Assembly: GCA_963765135.1 (NCBI GenBank)
Contig: CAVXUX010000002.1
Coordinates: 930,001 to 994,000, forward strand
From: JACVRW01 sp963765135
GTDB lineage: Bacteria > Actinomycetota > Thermoleophilia > Solirubrobacterales > Thermoleophilaceae
DNA: 64,000 nt
Reading direction: 5' to 3'
Within the stretch, counting starts at the first letter, position 1. Each line of letters starts with the position of its first letter. The notes below the pieces were generated by a model. It had not been told where the DNA came from. It made no database searches and was given only the letters and a program-made list of their open reading frames with translations. Shown piece after piece: positions 21,267 to 31,143 of this stretch. The position numbers were made by a program, and so were the translations under genes.

Positions 21267-23372
21267 CCTCCGCCGAAGCGGTGGAGGCGCCCAAGCCCGC
21301 GGCGCCCGAGCCCCCGCTGTGGCGGGACGCTCTCTGGGCTTACCTCGGGATCGCGGTGCTGTGGACGTTCGCCGTCGCGCAGCCGCTGTTCGACCTGCTC
21401 AAGGACAACCCGGAGTTCTTCGCGGCGCGCGGGTCGTCCGGTTTCGACGTGATCAGCTGGTCGGTGCTGCTGGTGGTGCTGCCGCCGGCGATCCTGCTCG
21501 GGATCGAGCTGCTGATCGGGCTGGCCGGCCGGACCGCTCGCCGCGGCCGCGCACCTGGTCGTGATCGCCGGGCTGGTCGCGCTGATCGCCGCGCAGGCGC
21601 TGAAGAAGTCGATCGACGCGTCCGACGTCGTGCTGATCGTGCTGTCGCTCGCGATCGGCGCGGGCGTGGCGGCCCTGTTCGCGCGCGCCGAGCCGGTGCG
21701 CTCGTTCCTGCGCGTGCTGTCGCCGGTGCCGATCGTCTTCCTCTGCCTGTTCCTGTTCACCGACCCGATCTCGAAGGTCGCGTTCCCCGACGAGGCGCAG
21801 GCGCGCACGATCGGCGGCGTCAGCCAGGCCCCGATCGTGGTCGTACTGCTCGACGAGCTGCCGTCGAACACGCTGATCGGCGAGAACGACCGGATCGACA
21901 CCAAGCGCTTCCCCGGCTTCGGCGAGCTGGCCCGCACCGCCACCTGGTTCCGCAACGCCTACACGGTCTACGACTCCACCGAGCGCGCGCAGCCGGCGAT
22001 CATGGACGGCAACCTGCCGTCGAAGGACAAGCTGCCCACGTCCTCCGACCACCCGAACAGCATCTTCTCCCTGTTCGGCAAGACGCACCGGCTGAACGTG
22101 TCGGAGGAGGCCACGACCGTCTGCTCGCGCGACCTGTGCGAGGACCAGCGCCTCGACGAGTCCTACCCCAACCGGATGAAGTCGATGAGCGAGGACCTCG
22201 GCCTGGTGTGGCTGCACGTGGTCTCGCCGCCCGACATGGAGGCGGACCTGGCCTCGGTGTCGGAGAACTGGGGCAACTTCGGCGGCGCGTCCGAGGAGAG
22301 CCCGGACCTCGGCAGCACGGGCGCCGAGCGCAACACGCGCGCGAACCTCAACGGCGGGCGCGAGGCGCGCTTCGAGGAGTGGATCCAGAACATCAAGCCC
22401 GGCCGGCGGCCGTCGCTCAACTTCAAGCACACGCTGCTGCCCGCACGTGCCCTGGCAGTACCTGCCCGACGCGCGCCGCTACCGCCGCCAGGCCAACGAC
22501 GCGCTCCCAGGGCTCTCGAACCAATCGTTTCGAGTGGCAGTCCCAGCTCAACGTGCTGATGCAGCGCCACTTCCTGCAGACGGGCTTCGCCGACCACGAG
22601 CTGCAGGACCTGTGGAAGCACCTGAAGAGCGAGGGCATGTGGGACAAGTCGCTGATCGTCGTGGCGGCCGACCACGGAGTGGCCTTCCCGAAGGCGCGCG
22701 AGCGGCGCCGGCTGACGCGCCAGGACGCCGCCGAGATCGCGCCGGTGCCGCTGCTGATCAAGGCGCCCGGCCAGAAGACCGGCAAGATCGACGACGCCTG
22801 GGTGTCGACGATCGACATCCTGCCGACGATCTTCGACGTGCTGAACCTGAACCCGAGGGTCAAGATGGACGGCAAGTCGGCCTACTCGGACGAGGTGCAG
22901 AACAGCCAGACGCTGCAAGATCCTGCTGCGCGGGAGCTTCGAGGAGCTGGACATCCCGGAGGCCGACTTCGTCCGCGAGCGCCAGGCGATCATCGACCGC
23001 AACCACGCGCTGTTCGGGACCGGTGCGGACGGGCCGGACCGCATCTACCGGATCGGCCCCCACCAGGAGCTGCTCGGCAAGTCGCCAGCCGAGGCGGGGC
23101 TGCAGCCGCTGGACGTGGACTTCGCCTATGGGGCGGACTACAAGAACGTGGACCCGGACTCGCCGTTCATCCCGACCCACGTGGTGGGCCAGGTGCAGGG
23201 CGGCGGCGACGGCGGGCGCGACGTCGCGGTGGCGGTGAACGGGAAGATCGTGGGCGTGGGGGAGACGTTCACGCTGGCGGTCGGCGACGCCGGCGAGCTG
23301 GTGTCGGTGGTGGTGCCGCCGGAGTCGTTCAAGCGCGGCGCGAACGACGTGCGCGTGTACCTAGTGGGCTAG
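21263..23372 (+). CDS. Membrane-anchored sulfatase/alkaline-phosphatase-superfamily protein (frame broken four times)
   Basis: After repair this is about 700 residues. Five N-terminal membrane helices (first near LWAYLGIAVLWTFAVA, last near PIVFLCLFLFTD) are followed by an outside catalytic domain of the alkaline phosphatase superfamily. Metal ligands appear in VVVLLDELPSNTL and IVVAADHGVAF, and a likely Thr/Ser nucleophile region reads DSTERAQPAIMDGN. The architecture resembles LtaS/OpgB-type phosphoglycerol or phosphoethanolamine transferases. Breaks near 21544, 22441, 22529 and 22917 are each healed by removing one duplicated base. The C-terminal 80 residues form a beta-rich tail. The ATG overlaps the methyltransferase stop. 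Confidence 0.72.
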
Positions 23373-24378
23373 CGCCCGCGCCCGCTTCTCCAGCCGCCGC
23401 AGCTGCGGGTGCTGCTTCAGCAGACGCTTCGCCCGCGGGCTCGCGGCCAGCCCTTCCAGCTGCCGTCCGTACGCGCGTGCCGCCGAGGTCGGCTGGCCGG
23501 CGGCGTGCGCCAGGTCCAGCGCCAGGTAGAGGAAGTAGTCGGTCTGCTCGAGGTAGAGCGTCCGGTACTGGACGTAGGGCACGTGGCCCGCGCCGTCCTG
23601 GTGCTGCAGCCATGCGCCGCACGCCGGCGTCGAGCATCTCGGCCGTCGTCGCGTCCGACCACTGGTAGGGCACCACGCCGTCGGCGGTCCCGTGGAAGAA
23701 CAGGCCGAGCGCGTCGCCCGCGCTCGCGAAGATCCCGTTCGGCAGCCCGCCCGAGATCGACACGAACCCGCCGCACCGTCGACGGGAAGCCCGGGTTGCC
23801 GCTGCCTGCCGGTGTCCTCGGAGTGCAGCCCGACCAGCGTCGCGGTGATCCCGCCGGCGGACTCGCCGCCGATGCCGATCCGGGTCGGGTCGATGCCGAG
23901 GAAGCCGGCGTGGCTGCGCAGCCAGCGCATCGCCGCCTGGGCGTCGTGCTTCGCCTCGAGCGCCGCGATCGTGCAGGACGGCTGGCCCGGGTTGCCCGCG
24001 CAGCCGGAGCCGAGCAGCCGGTAGTTGATCGAGACGACGACGTAGCCCTGCTTGGCGAACGTGCTGCGCCACGTCGACGGGCAGCGGGTTGGCCTTGTCG
24101 CCGCCGCTGAAGCCGCCGCCGTGGACCCACACGAGCGCCGGCCGGCTGGTCTGCGTGTCGCCCACCGGCGCGTACAGGTCGAGCCTGAGCGCCACCGGGT
24201 TGCCCTGCGCGTCGGGAGCCGTCCCGTACTGGATGTTGCTCGTGACCGCGACGTTGCTGAACACCTGGTCGCGGTAGCGCAGCGGCGAGTCGCCGGGCGG
24301 CCGCGGAAGCGTGCAGCCCGTGACGAGCACAGCCGCCGCCAGCAGCGGCAGCAGCATCGTCTGGCGCCAGCTCCTCAT
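23361..24378 (-). CDS. Lipoprotein alpha/beta-hydrolase (carboxylesterase-like; frame broken four times)
   Basis: The N-terminus MRSWRQTMLLPLLAAAVLVTGC is a lipoprotein signal with a VTGC lipobox. Then come the oxyanion region PALVWVHGGGFSGGDK (HGGG), the nucleophile elbow IGIGGESAGGITATLVG (GxSxG), and the late GTADGVVPYQWS and HQDGAGHVPY segments for the Asp and His. This is the HSL/para-nitrobenzyl-esterase type of carboxylesterase. Breaks near 24071, 23805, 23770 and 23612 all require one base fewer. The gene is convergent with the phosphatase-like gene, overlapping by 12 bases. It would act on esterified surface molecules outside the cell. Confidence 0.75.
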
Positions 24379-24402
24379 CCCGCGCCGGATCCTACTCCGC
24401 CT

Positions 24403-24771
24403 CTACAGGTCGGCCAGGCACTTCTCGACCGGCTCGAGCAGGTCGTCGCTGCCGTCGCCCACGTAGAGCAGCGTGCCGCCGATCTGCTCGGCGCCCTCGC
24501 CGCGGCCCTGGAACTGCTCGGCCTCGGCCTCGCCCGCCGTCAGGAAGAACTTGATGCGCGGCGCGTCCGCGCTGTCGCCGATGACGATCTCCTGGTCGTC
24601 CTCCGGGCCGGCCAGCCGCGCGCCCTCCACGCCGGCATCGTCGAGGCAGGCCAGCGCGGCCGAGCGGTCGTCCAGGTTGTCGCCGCCGCCGGCGTCCTCG
24701 GACCCCAGGCTGCAGCCCGCCAGCAAGGCGGGCGCGAGCACGAGCGAGAGGAGCAGGACGGAGGGCTTCAC
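24403..24771 (-). CDS. Small secreted lipoprotein
   Basis: This 122-residue protein starts with GTG, has a clear lipoprotein signal peptide (LLLSLVLAPALLAGCSLG) with an LAGC lipobox, and then an acidic globular part with LACLDDAGVEGARL, IKFFLTAGEAEAEQF and a terminal EKCLADL. The two remaining Cys residues could form a disulfide. I do not recognise the family. It lies 17 bases upstream of nothing on its own strand except the esterase, and directly follows the GH2 gene, so it may be part of that operon. Confidence 0.65.
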   Translation of the reverse strand: MKPSVLLLSLVLAPALLAGCSLGSEDAGGGDNLDDRSAALACLDDAGVEGARLAGPEDDQEIVIGDSADAPRIKFFLTAGEAEAEQFQGRGEGAEQIGGTLLYVGDGSDDLLEPVEKCLADL

Positions 24772-24788
24772 GAGGGCGGGGAGAGTAG

Positions 24789-26720
24789 CTAGCGCCAGCG
24801 CTTGCGCAGCTCGAAGTAGACCGGCTTTCGCTCGTCGAACTCCTCGATCAGGCTCTTGTTGTTCCAGGGCGGGGTGGACCAGTCGCGCGGGGCGCCGCCG
24901 GTCCAGGTCGGGTCCACGCGGAAGTCGCGCAGCGCCCAGTGGATCGAGCCCGCCACGAACCGCTTCGAGGCGTGGATGCGCAGGTGCTGGAGCACGAAGC
25001 GCGTCTGGAACTGGCGGCTGCCCGGTTGGTTCGCGGGGCCGTCGCGCGCGGACTCAGCTCCGAACTCGGTGATCATCAGCGGCAGGTTCGGGTTGGCGGT
25101 GTGCACCTGATCGAGCCACGGGCCCAGCTCCGCGCTGGTGGTCGGCGGGCGCACCAGGTCCGCCTTGTAGGAGTCGTACCACCCGAAGTACTCGTTGATG
25201 CCGAGCACGTCGAGCGAGCGGTAGACGGAGCTGGTCGACGGCTCGCCGAAGCGCGCCTGGCGGTCGATCGAGACGAAGCGCGTGTCGTCCAGCTCGCGCA
25301 CCTCGCGCGCGCCGTCCTCGACGAAGCGGGCCAGGCCCTGGCCGAAGATGCCCAGCTCGGAGCGGTTGCCGGCCGGTTCGTTGGCGAGCGACCAGGTCAT
25401 GATCGACGGGTGGTTGATGTTGTTGCGCACGGTCAGCGAAACGGCGCGCTTGGCCGCGGCGCGCACGCCCGTCTCCTCGAAGAAGCTGTTGGGCAGCTGG
25501 TAGACGGGCGCGTCGACCCAGTAGAGGATCCCGTACTTGTCGAAGGCCTCGATGAAGGCCGGGTGGAGCGGGTAGTGCGAGCGCGTGATCGTCGCGCCGA
25601 GGTCGCGCAGGCGCGAGATCAGCAGTGAGCGTGTGCGCTTCGACAGCGCGCCGCCCTCGTTGCGGTCGTCCTCGTGGATGCTCGCGCCGTGCACGTCGAG
25701 GCGGCGGCCGTTGAGCAGGATCACCCCGCCGGGCGCCACCTCCAGCTTGCGCACGCCGAAGCGCAGCCGGTACTCGGCGCGGCGCTCCTTGTCCTCGTCG
25801 ACCGACACCGTCATCGGGTAGAGCTCCGGCTTGCCCGGCTGCCACAGGCGCGGGCGCTTGATCGTGAACGTCTTCGTCAGGATGCGGATGCCGTCCGCCG
25901 GCACGCGCTTGCCCTTCACCACGATCCGCTCGCCGTCCACCGACAGCACGAGGTCGACCTCGCGGGCCTTGCTCGTCATGTTGCGCAGGTACGCGCGCAC
26001 GTCCACCTTCGCCGGGCCGCCGACCTTGGGCAGGTGCGGCAGGACGTGCACGTCCTCGATGTCGATCGTGTCGATCTTGCGGACGTAGACCTCGCGCAGC
26101 AGCCCGCCGAAGTTCCACCAGCCGCCGGTGCCGTACCCGTTGAACGCCGCCGGCCGCCAGTGCGTCAGGTCGCGGTTGCTGCGCAGCGAGGAGACCTTCA
26201 CGACGAGCGTGTTGCGCCCCTTGCGCAGCCCGTCGAGGTCGAGCCTCGAACGGGAAGTAGCCGGAGTAGCCGCCGATCGTCCTGCCGTTGAGCCAGACCT
26301 TGGCGCGGATGTTCGCGCCCTGGAAGCGGACCTTCCAGAACGTGCGCTTGAGCTCGTCCTTGGGCACCTTCGGGAGCGTGAACTCCTTGCGGTACCAGCC
26401 CACCGACGCCTTGTCGAGCGTCGGTGTCGCGCGCGTTCCAGTTGTGCGGGACGCGGATCGCCTTCCAGCCGACGAGGTCGTCCTGCGCGTACCAGCCCTC
26501 GGTGTCGCCGACCGGCGGCAGCGTGTCGTCCGGGTCGGAAGTACCAGGTGCCGCCGAGCAGCTGGCGCGTGGTCTGGCCCTCGTAGATCAGCGGCTTGCC
26601 GCGCGGCGCCTCCACCACGAGCGGCGGCGGCGGCTCGGGCTGGGGCGGCGCGGGCTGGCCGCTCGGCGGCCCCGGACCGCCGCCCTGCGCGGGCGCGGCA
26701 GCGGGAAGCACGAGCAGCAC
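24789..26720 (-). CDS. Secreted glycoside hydrolase family 2 protein (beta-glucuronidase-like; frame broken three times)
   Basis: A hydrophobic signal segment and a Pro-rich linker precede the GH2 domain order: a sugar-binding jelly roll (VGWYRKEFTLPK, AKVWLNGRTIGGYSGY), an immunoglobulin-like domain, and a TIM barrel. The barrel has the acid/base motif TWSLANEPAGN and the nucleophile region PLMITEFGAES. GH2 enzymes cleave beta-glucuronides, galactosides or mannosides. Breaks near 26541, 26432 and 26246 each carry one extra base. The true start is unclear: the open frame begins at GTG 26720, but the signal helix appears to extend upstream to about 26756. Repaired size is roughly 640-655 residues. 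Confidence 0.82.
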   Translation of the reverse strand: MLLVLPAAAPAQGGGPGPPSGQPAPPQPEPPPPLVVEAPRGKPLIYEGQTTRQLLGGTWYFRPGRHAAAGRRHRGLVRAGRPRRLEGDPRPAQLERARHRRSTRRRWAGTARSSRSRRCPRTSSSARSGRSASRARTSAPRSGSTAGRSAATPATSRSRLDLDGLRKGRNTLVVKVSSLRSNRDLTHWRPAAFNGYGTGGWWNFGGLLREVYVRKIDTIDIEDVHVLPHLPKVGGPAKVDVRAYLRNMTSKAREVDLVLSVDGERIVVKGKRVPADGIRILTKTFTIKRPRLWQPGKPELYPMTVSVDEDKERRAEYRLRFGVRKLEVAPGGVILLNGRRLDVHGASIHEDDRNEGGALSKRTRSLLISRLRDLGATITRSHYPLHPAFIEAFDKYGILYWVDAPVYQLPNSFFEETGVRAAAKRAVSLTVRNNINHPSIMTWSLANEPAGNRSELGIFGQGLARFVEDGAREVRELDDTRFVSIDRQARFGEPSTSSVYRSLDVLGINEYFGWYDSYKADLVRPPTTSAELGPWLDQVHTANPNLPLMITEFGAESARDGPANQPGSRQFQTRFVLQHLRIHASKRFVAGSIHWALRDFRVDPTWTGGAPRDWSTPPWNNKSLIEEFDERKPVYFELRKRWR

Positions 26721-26821
26721 GGCAACGGTGGCCAGGGTTGTCAGGGTGAGACGCAGGCGCGCCGCAGCGTAACGACTGCGTCAACGGGGTAAACGAAATT
26801 CGACTGCTACCGTGCACGGCG

Positions 26822-26838
26822 ACCGGCTCCGGGCCGGT
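26822..26838. other. GC hairpin followed by TATTT in a divergent leader
   Basis: ACCGGC and GCCGGT (6-bp stem, loop TCCGG) are followed on the plus strand by TATTT. It resembles a weak intrinsic terminator, but no plus-strand gene ends upstream, so an attenuator-like role in the leader of the 26906 gene, or no role at all, is possible. Confidence 0.25.
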
Positions 26839-26841
26839 TAT

Positions 26842-26855
26842 TTCCTGCGCAGGAA
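26842..26855. promoter_or_regulatory. 14-base perfect palindrome, candidate operator
   Basis: TTCCTGCGCAGGAA is a perfect 14-base palindrome 51 bases before the ATG of the divergent membrane protein gene at 26906, in the 185-base region shared with the GH2 gene. Its AT-edged form is less expected from GC bias than most palindromes here. No regulator is encoded next to it. Confidence 0.35.
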
Positions 26856-26905
26856 CTCCTGTCCGCCGACCGCGTCGCACGCGGGGGCCGCCGTTCAGTC
26901 AGCCC

Positions 26906-27883
26906 ATGAACCGACGCTTCGCGCTCATCCAAGCCCTTGTCTCGCTGATCGCGCTCGCCGCGGTCGTGTGGTGGGCTGCGAAGCAGGAGTCGCCGAAGTT
27001 TCCGAGCGGCGGCGACGCGATCGCGTGGCTCGCGGCAGCAGCCGTCCTGTACGCCGTCGCGACGATCATGCGCGGCGAGCGCTGGCACTGGATCCTCGCC
27101 GCCACCGGGGTGCGCGCGCGGCGCGGCGACTGCTACGCGCTGACCTGCGTCGGCTACATGGGCAACAACGTGCTGCCGGCGCGCGCCGGCGAGGCGCTCA
27201 AGGTGGTGCTGCTCGCCCCGCGCTGCGACGCGAGCAGGCGCACGGTCCTCGGTTCCGTCGTCGCCGAGCGCATACTCGACCTCGTGGCGCTGGCGGCGAT
27301 CTTCGTCGTGGTCGTATACGGCGCGCTCAGCTCGAGCGTGCTGCCGACCGACCGCCCGCTGCTGATCGCCGGCGTCGGCGTGGTGCTGCTCGTGCTCGCC
27401 GCCATCGGCCTGTGGGTGCTGCGCCGCCACCACGTCTTCGAGCGCGCGCGCGACTGGCTGCGGCCGCTCGCCGACGCGCCGCGAGCGCTGCTGGGCCGCG
27501 AGGGCGCGGTCCTGCTGCTCGGCACGTTCGTCCTCTGGGCGGTCGAGGCCGCGGTCTACCTCGCGGTGGCGCGCTCGGTCGAGCTCGACTTCAGCATCAC
27601 GGGCGCGCTCTACCTCGTTGCGCTCACCAACTTCGTGGCGGCGCTGCCCGCGGCGCCCGGATCGATCGGCACGTTCGACGCCGCCGTGGCGTTCGGCGCC
27701 CGCCGGCTCGGGGCGAGCGGCTCGATGGCCGTGACCTACATGCTGCTGCTGCGCTTCGTGCTCTACATCCCGATCACCGTCGTGGGGCTCGTGATCCTCG
27801 TCACCCGCTACGGCGGCTGGTCGCGACTGCGCACGGCCGTCCGGCTCGGCGCCGAGGCCGAGGCCGAGGCGACCCGCGCCTAG
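26906..27883 (+). CDS. AglD/LPG-synthase-type integral membrane protein (UPF0104)
   Basis: This 325-residue protein has about eight membrane helices. The UPF0104 pattern is clear: WHWILAATGVR in an early loop, YALTCVGYMGNNVLPARAGEALKVVLLA, RTVLGSVVAERILDLVAL, and the late AALPAAPGSIGTFDAAVAFG. This family covers the membrane part of lysylphosphatidylglycerol synthases and AglD-like proteins, proposed to move or modify lipids and lipid-linked sugars. It is divergent from the GH2 gene and followed at 10 bases by a GT-C-like protein, fitting the glycan region. The frame is intact. Confidence 0.83.
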   Translation: MNRRFALIQALVSLIALAAVVWWAAKQESPKFPSGGDAIAWLAAAAVLYAVATIMRGERWHWILAATGVRARRGDCYALTCVGYMGNNVLPARAGEALKVVLLAPRCDASRRTVLGSVVAERILDLVALAAIFVVVVYGALSSSVLPTDRPLLIAGVGVVLLVLAAIGLWVLRRHHVFERARDWLRPLADAPRALLGREGAVLLLGTFVLWAVEAAVYLAVARSVELDFSITGALYLVALTNFVAALPAAPGSIGTFDAAVAFGARRLGASGSMAVTYMLLLRFVLYIPITVVGLVILVTRYGGWSRLRTAVRLGAEAEAEATRA

Positions 27884-27892
27884 CCCGCGTCG

Positions 27893-29547
27893 ATGCGGGA
27901 GGGCGTCGCACAGCTCCGTACACCAGGTCGCCGCGAATTCGGTGAGTCGCGGGCTGCCCGCGCGGGCGCGCTAGCCGGGCCGGCGGGCTGGTCGCACGGC
28001 CGGCAGATCGCGGCGATCATGGCCGGCTGCCTCGCGGTCGCGGCCGTAACGCTGCTGTTGCCGTCCACGCCCACGTACGACCCGTGGGCCTGGATCCTCT
28101 GGGGCCGCGAGATCCTCCACCTCGACCTGGTGACCGAGGGCGGTCCGTCGTGGAAGCCGTTCCCGATGTTGTTCACCGTCCCGTTCTCGATCTTCGGCCA
28201 GGACGTGGCGCCCTACCTGTGGCTCTGGGTCGCCCGCGCGGGCGGCCTGTTCGCGTGCGTGATGACCTACCGCATGGCGAGCCGCCTGATCGGCGGGCGC
28301 GTGTACGGGGCGATCGCCGGCGTGTGCGCGTTCGCGGCGCTGCTGTCGAGCAACAAGTTCGTGCGCGACGCGGCGCTCGGCAACTCCGACCCGATGCTGG
28401 GCGGGATCGTCCTGTGGGCGTTCGAGCGCCACCTCGACGGCCGCCGCGACCACGCGCTCTACCTCGGCGTGATCGCCGCGCTGATGCGCCCCGAGGCGTG
28501 GCCGTTCCTCGGTCTCTACGGGCTCTGGCTGTGGTTCACCGACCCGCACCTGCGCAAGCAGCTGGTCGCGTTCGCGGTGCTCGTGCCGGCGGTCTGGTTC
28601 CTGCCCGAGTGGTGGGGGTCGGGCGACCCGCTGCGCGCCGGCTCGCGCGCCAACGCGCCCAACCCCGGCAGCGCCGCGTTCGACGACATCCCGGCGTTCG
28701 CCGTGGGGCACCGGTTCGTGCAGGTCACGATCGCGCCGGTCGAGCTGGGCACGCTGGTGGCGGTCGGCTACGCGGCCGTGCTCTGGCGCCGCGTCCGCGG
28801 CGAGCGGGAGACGCTGGCGCTGGCGATCGGCGGCCTCGCCTGGTTCGTGGTCGTCGCCGCGATGACGCAGGCGGGCTTCGCCGGCAACCAGCGCTACCTG
28901 ATCGTGACCACCGCGGTGGTCTGCGTGCTCGGCGGGATGGGCGCCGTGCGCGTGCTGCAGGGCGTGGAGTGGCTGGCGCGCCGGTGGTTCGGGCCGCGGC
29001 GAGCGCCCGCGATCGCGGCCGTCGCGCTGCTGGCCGGCGTGCTCGCCGGCTCGCCGACGATCGTCGCCAAGGCCAACAACGAGGCGCGCGTGCGCGGCGG
29101 CCTCGAGCACGAGGCCTACCTCTGGCACGACCTCAAGGGGCTGATCGACGAGGCCGGCGGCAAGCAGCGCGCTGCTCGCCTGCGGAGGCGTGTACAGCGG
29201 GCCGTTCCAGACGCAGATGGTCGCCTACGAGCTCGGCATCCACGGGATCCAGGTGGGCTGGAAGGTCACGCCGCCGCCGGGGGTCACGTTCCGCACGCGC
29301 ACGGTCCCCGACGGGCCGCTCGTGACCAAGCCGACCGACGACCGCTACCGCCTGGTCGCCACCCACGGCAAGTGGCGGCTGCTCACCGTGCCGCCGGTCG
29401 GGCAAGACCGACTGTCCCAAGGCGAGCCCCTACGCGCCCACCTCGGGCACCGCCGGCAACGTCGCCACCAAGGACGCGCCGCTCGAGGTGATCGGCGACC
29501 CGCAGAAGCCGCAGAGCTCGCCTGTGAGTGTCGCGGTGACTCACTAG
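27893..29547 (+). CDS. Polytopic GT-C-like membrane glycosyltransferase (paralogue B; frame broken twice)
   Basis: This is a paralogue of the gene at 18009, sharing YDPWAWILWGREILHLDL, GGPSWKPFP and AMTQAGFAGNQRYL at matching places. It has about ten membrane helices, then a soluble C-terminal part. Breaks near 29172 (before VYSGPFQTQMVAYELG) and 29398 (before KTDCPKASPYAPT) each carry an extra base; after repair the protein ends at TAG 29547 with about 550 residues. The ATG at 27893 leaves a 40-residue cytoplasmic tail, while the ATG at 28019 would start inside the first helix. The substrate is unknown. It follows the AglD-like gene. Confidence 0.65.
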
Positions 29548-29557
29548 GATCGCCGGG

Positions 29558-31143
29558 TTGGCCTCAGTCTCCTCACGCATACGCCCGCTGCCGAGCGTCC
29601 GCTCGCTCCCGTCCAGCTTCGTGCTCCCGGCACTGGTCCTGCTGGGCCTGCTGGCCGTGTCCGTTCTACCTGCGCACGCACTCGCTCGGCGAGTCGCTCT
29701 GGATGGACGAGGGGCTGTCGATCGGGATCGCGTCGCAGCCGCTGTTCGACATCCCGCACGTGCTGCGCGTGGACGGCTCGCCGCCGCTCTACTACATGCT
29801 GCTCTCGGTCTGGATGGACGTGACCGGCAACGGGCCGGCCGAGACGCAGGGCCTCTCGGTCGCGATCGCGCTGCTCGCCGTCCCGGGCGGGCTGTGGGCC
29901 GGCTGGAGCCTGTTCGGCCGCCGCGCCGGGCCTGATCTGCGCCGCGCTCTGCGCGGTCAACCCGTTCCTCACCGCGTACGCGCAGGAGACGCGCATGTAC
30001 GCGCTCATGCTCGTGCTGTCGCTGATGGCCACGGCCGCGTTCCTGCACGTGTTCGCGTTCGGCCGGCGCCGCTACCTGCCGCTCTTCTCGGTGCTGCTCG
30101 CGCTGATGCTCTACACGCACAACTGGGGCCTGTTCCTGGCGGCCGGGCTGGTCTGCGCGCTGGTGCCGTGCTGGTACGTGTCCGAGGTGCGCTCCAGCTT
30201 CTGGAAGGACGCGCTGATCGGCTTCGGCTTCGCCGGCCTGCTCTACCTGCCCGTGGCTGCCGACGCTGCTGCACCAGGTCCAGCACACCGGCGCGCCCTG
30301 GCTCAACCCGCCCAACTTCGGCGCGCCGGTCCAGATCACCAAGTCGCTGCTCGGCGGCGGCACGCCCACGGTCGCGCTCGTGCTGGCGGGCGGCTCGGGG
30401 CTGGCCGCCGTGATCGCGCGCCGCGTGGAGGACAAGGAGCGCACCGCCGTGCTCGCCGGCGCGGTCACGGTGCTCGCCACGCTCGCGGTGGCCTGGCTCG
30501 TGTCGCAGGTCTCGCCCGCCTGGACCACCCGCTACCTCGGCGTGCTGCTCGGGCCGATGCTGCTGGTCGCGGCGCTCGGCCTGGCGCGCGCCGGCTCGCT
30601 CGGCCTGGTGGCGCTGGTGATCATCCTCGGCATCTGGGCGATCCCGCGCTCGTACGGGCTCGAGAACAAGTCGAACGCCTCCGACCTGCGCAACGCGGCG
30701 GTGCCGGAGCTGCACGAGGGCGACCTCGTCGTCTCGATGCAGCCCGAGCAGGGGCCGCTGCTCGCGTACCACCTGGAGGACCTCGGAGGCGCGCCCAAGC
30801 TGCGCTTCGCGAGCCCGATCGGGCGCGATGGAGAACGACCGGGTGATGGATTGGACCGACGGCTACGACAAGCTCAAGGACGCCACGCCCGCCCGGAATC
30901 TGGCACCCCTGCTTGCTAACCTGCCGCAGCGGTGGCCGGGTCCTGTTCGTCTACCCGGTCACGGCTCGGGCAGACGACTGGGACGCGCCGTGGACGGAGC
31001 TCGTCCGGCGCAGAGCGGCGCAGTGGGGTGGGGCCCTCGCCGCCGACAAGGACTTCAAGCTGGTGAGGGCGGTGCCGCCCAACTACCGGCGCGCCACCCG
31101 GATCGGCGTGCGCGGCGTGCTCTACGAGAAGACGGGAACCTGA
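29558..31143 (+). CDS. GT39-like (ArnT/PMT family) membrane glycosyltransferase (frame broken five times)
   Basis: The first outer loop holds GESLWMDEGLSIGIASQPL, the acidic pair expected in GT39/ArnT transferases. Later segments include GSPPLYYMLLSVWM, NPFLTAYAQETRMYALML and a FWKDALIGFGFAGLLYLP helix, all typical of this family. A soluble tail ends with RRATRIGVRGVLYEKTG. Breaks lie near 29660, 29930, 30256, 30815 and 30943, all of the one-extra-base type. The TTG at 29558 is the likely start; the stop overlaps the next ATG (TGATG). Such enzymes move a sugar from a polyprenyl-phosphate donor to a lipid or protein outside the cell. Confidence 0.78.

Noticed and set aside
21263..24378. Pseudogenes for the phosphatase-like protein and the esterase
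   Set aside because: Every break is a single extra base and the protein motifs are preserved on both sides, while essential genes show the same damage.
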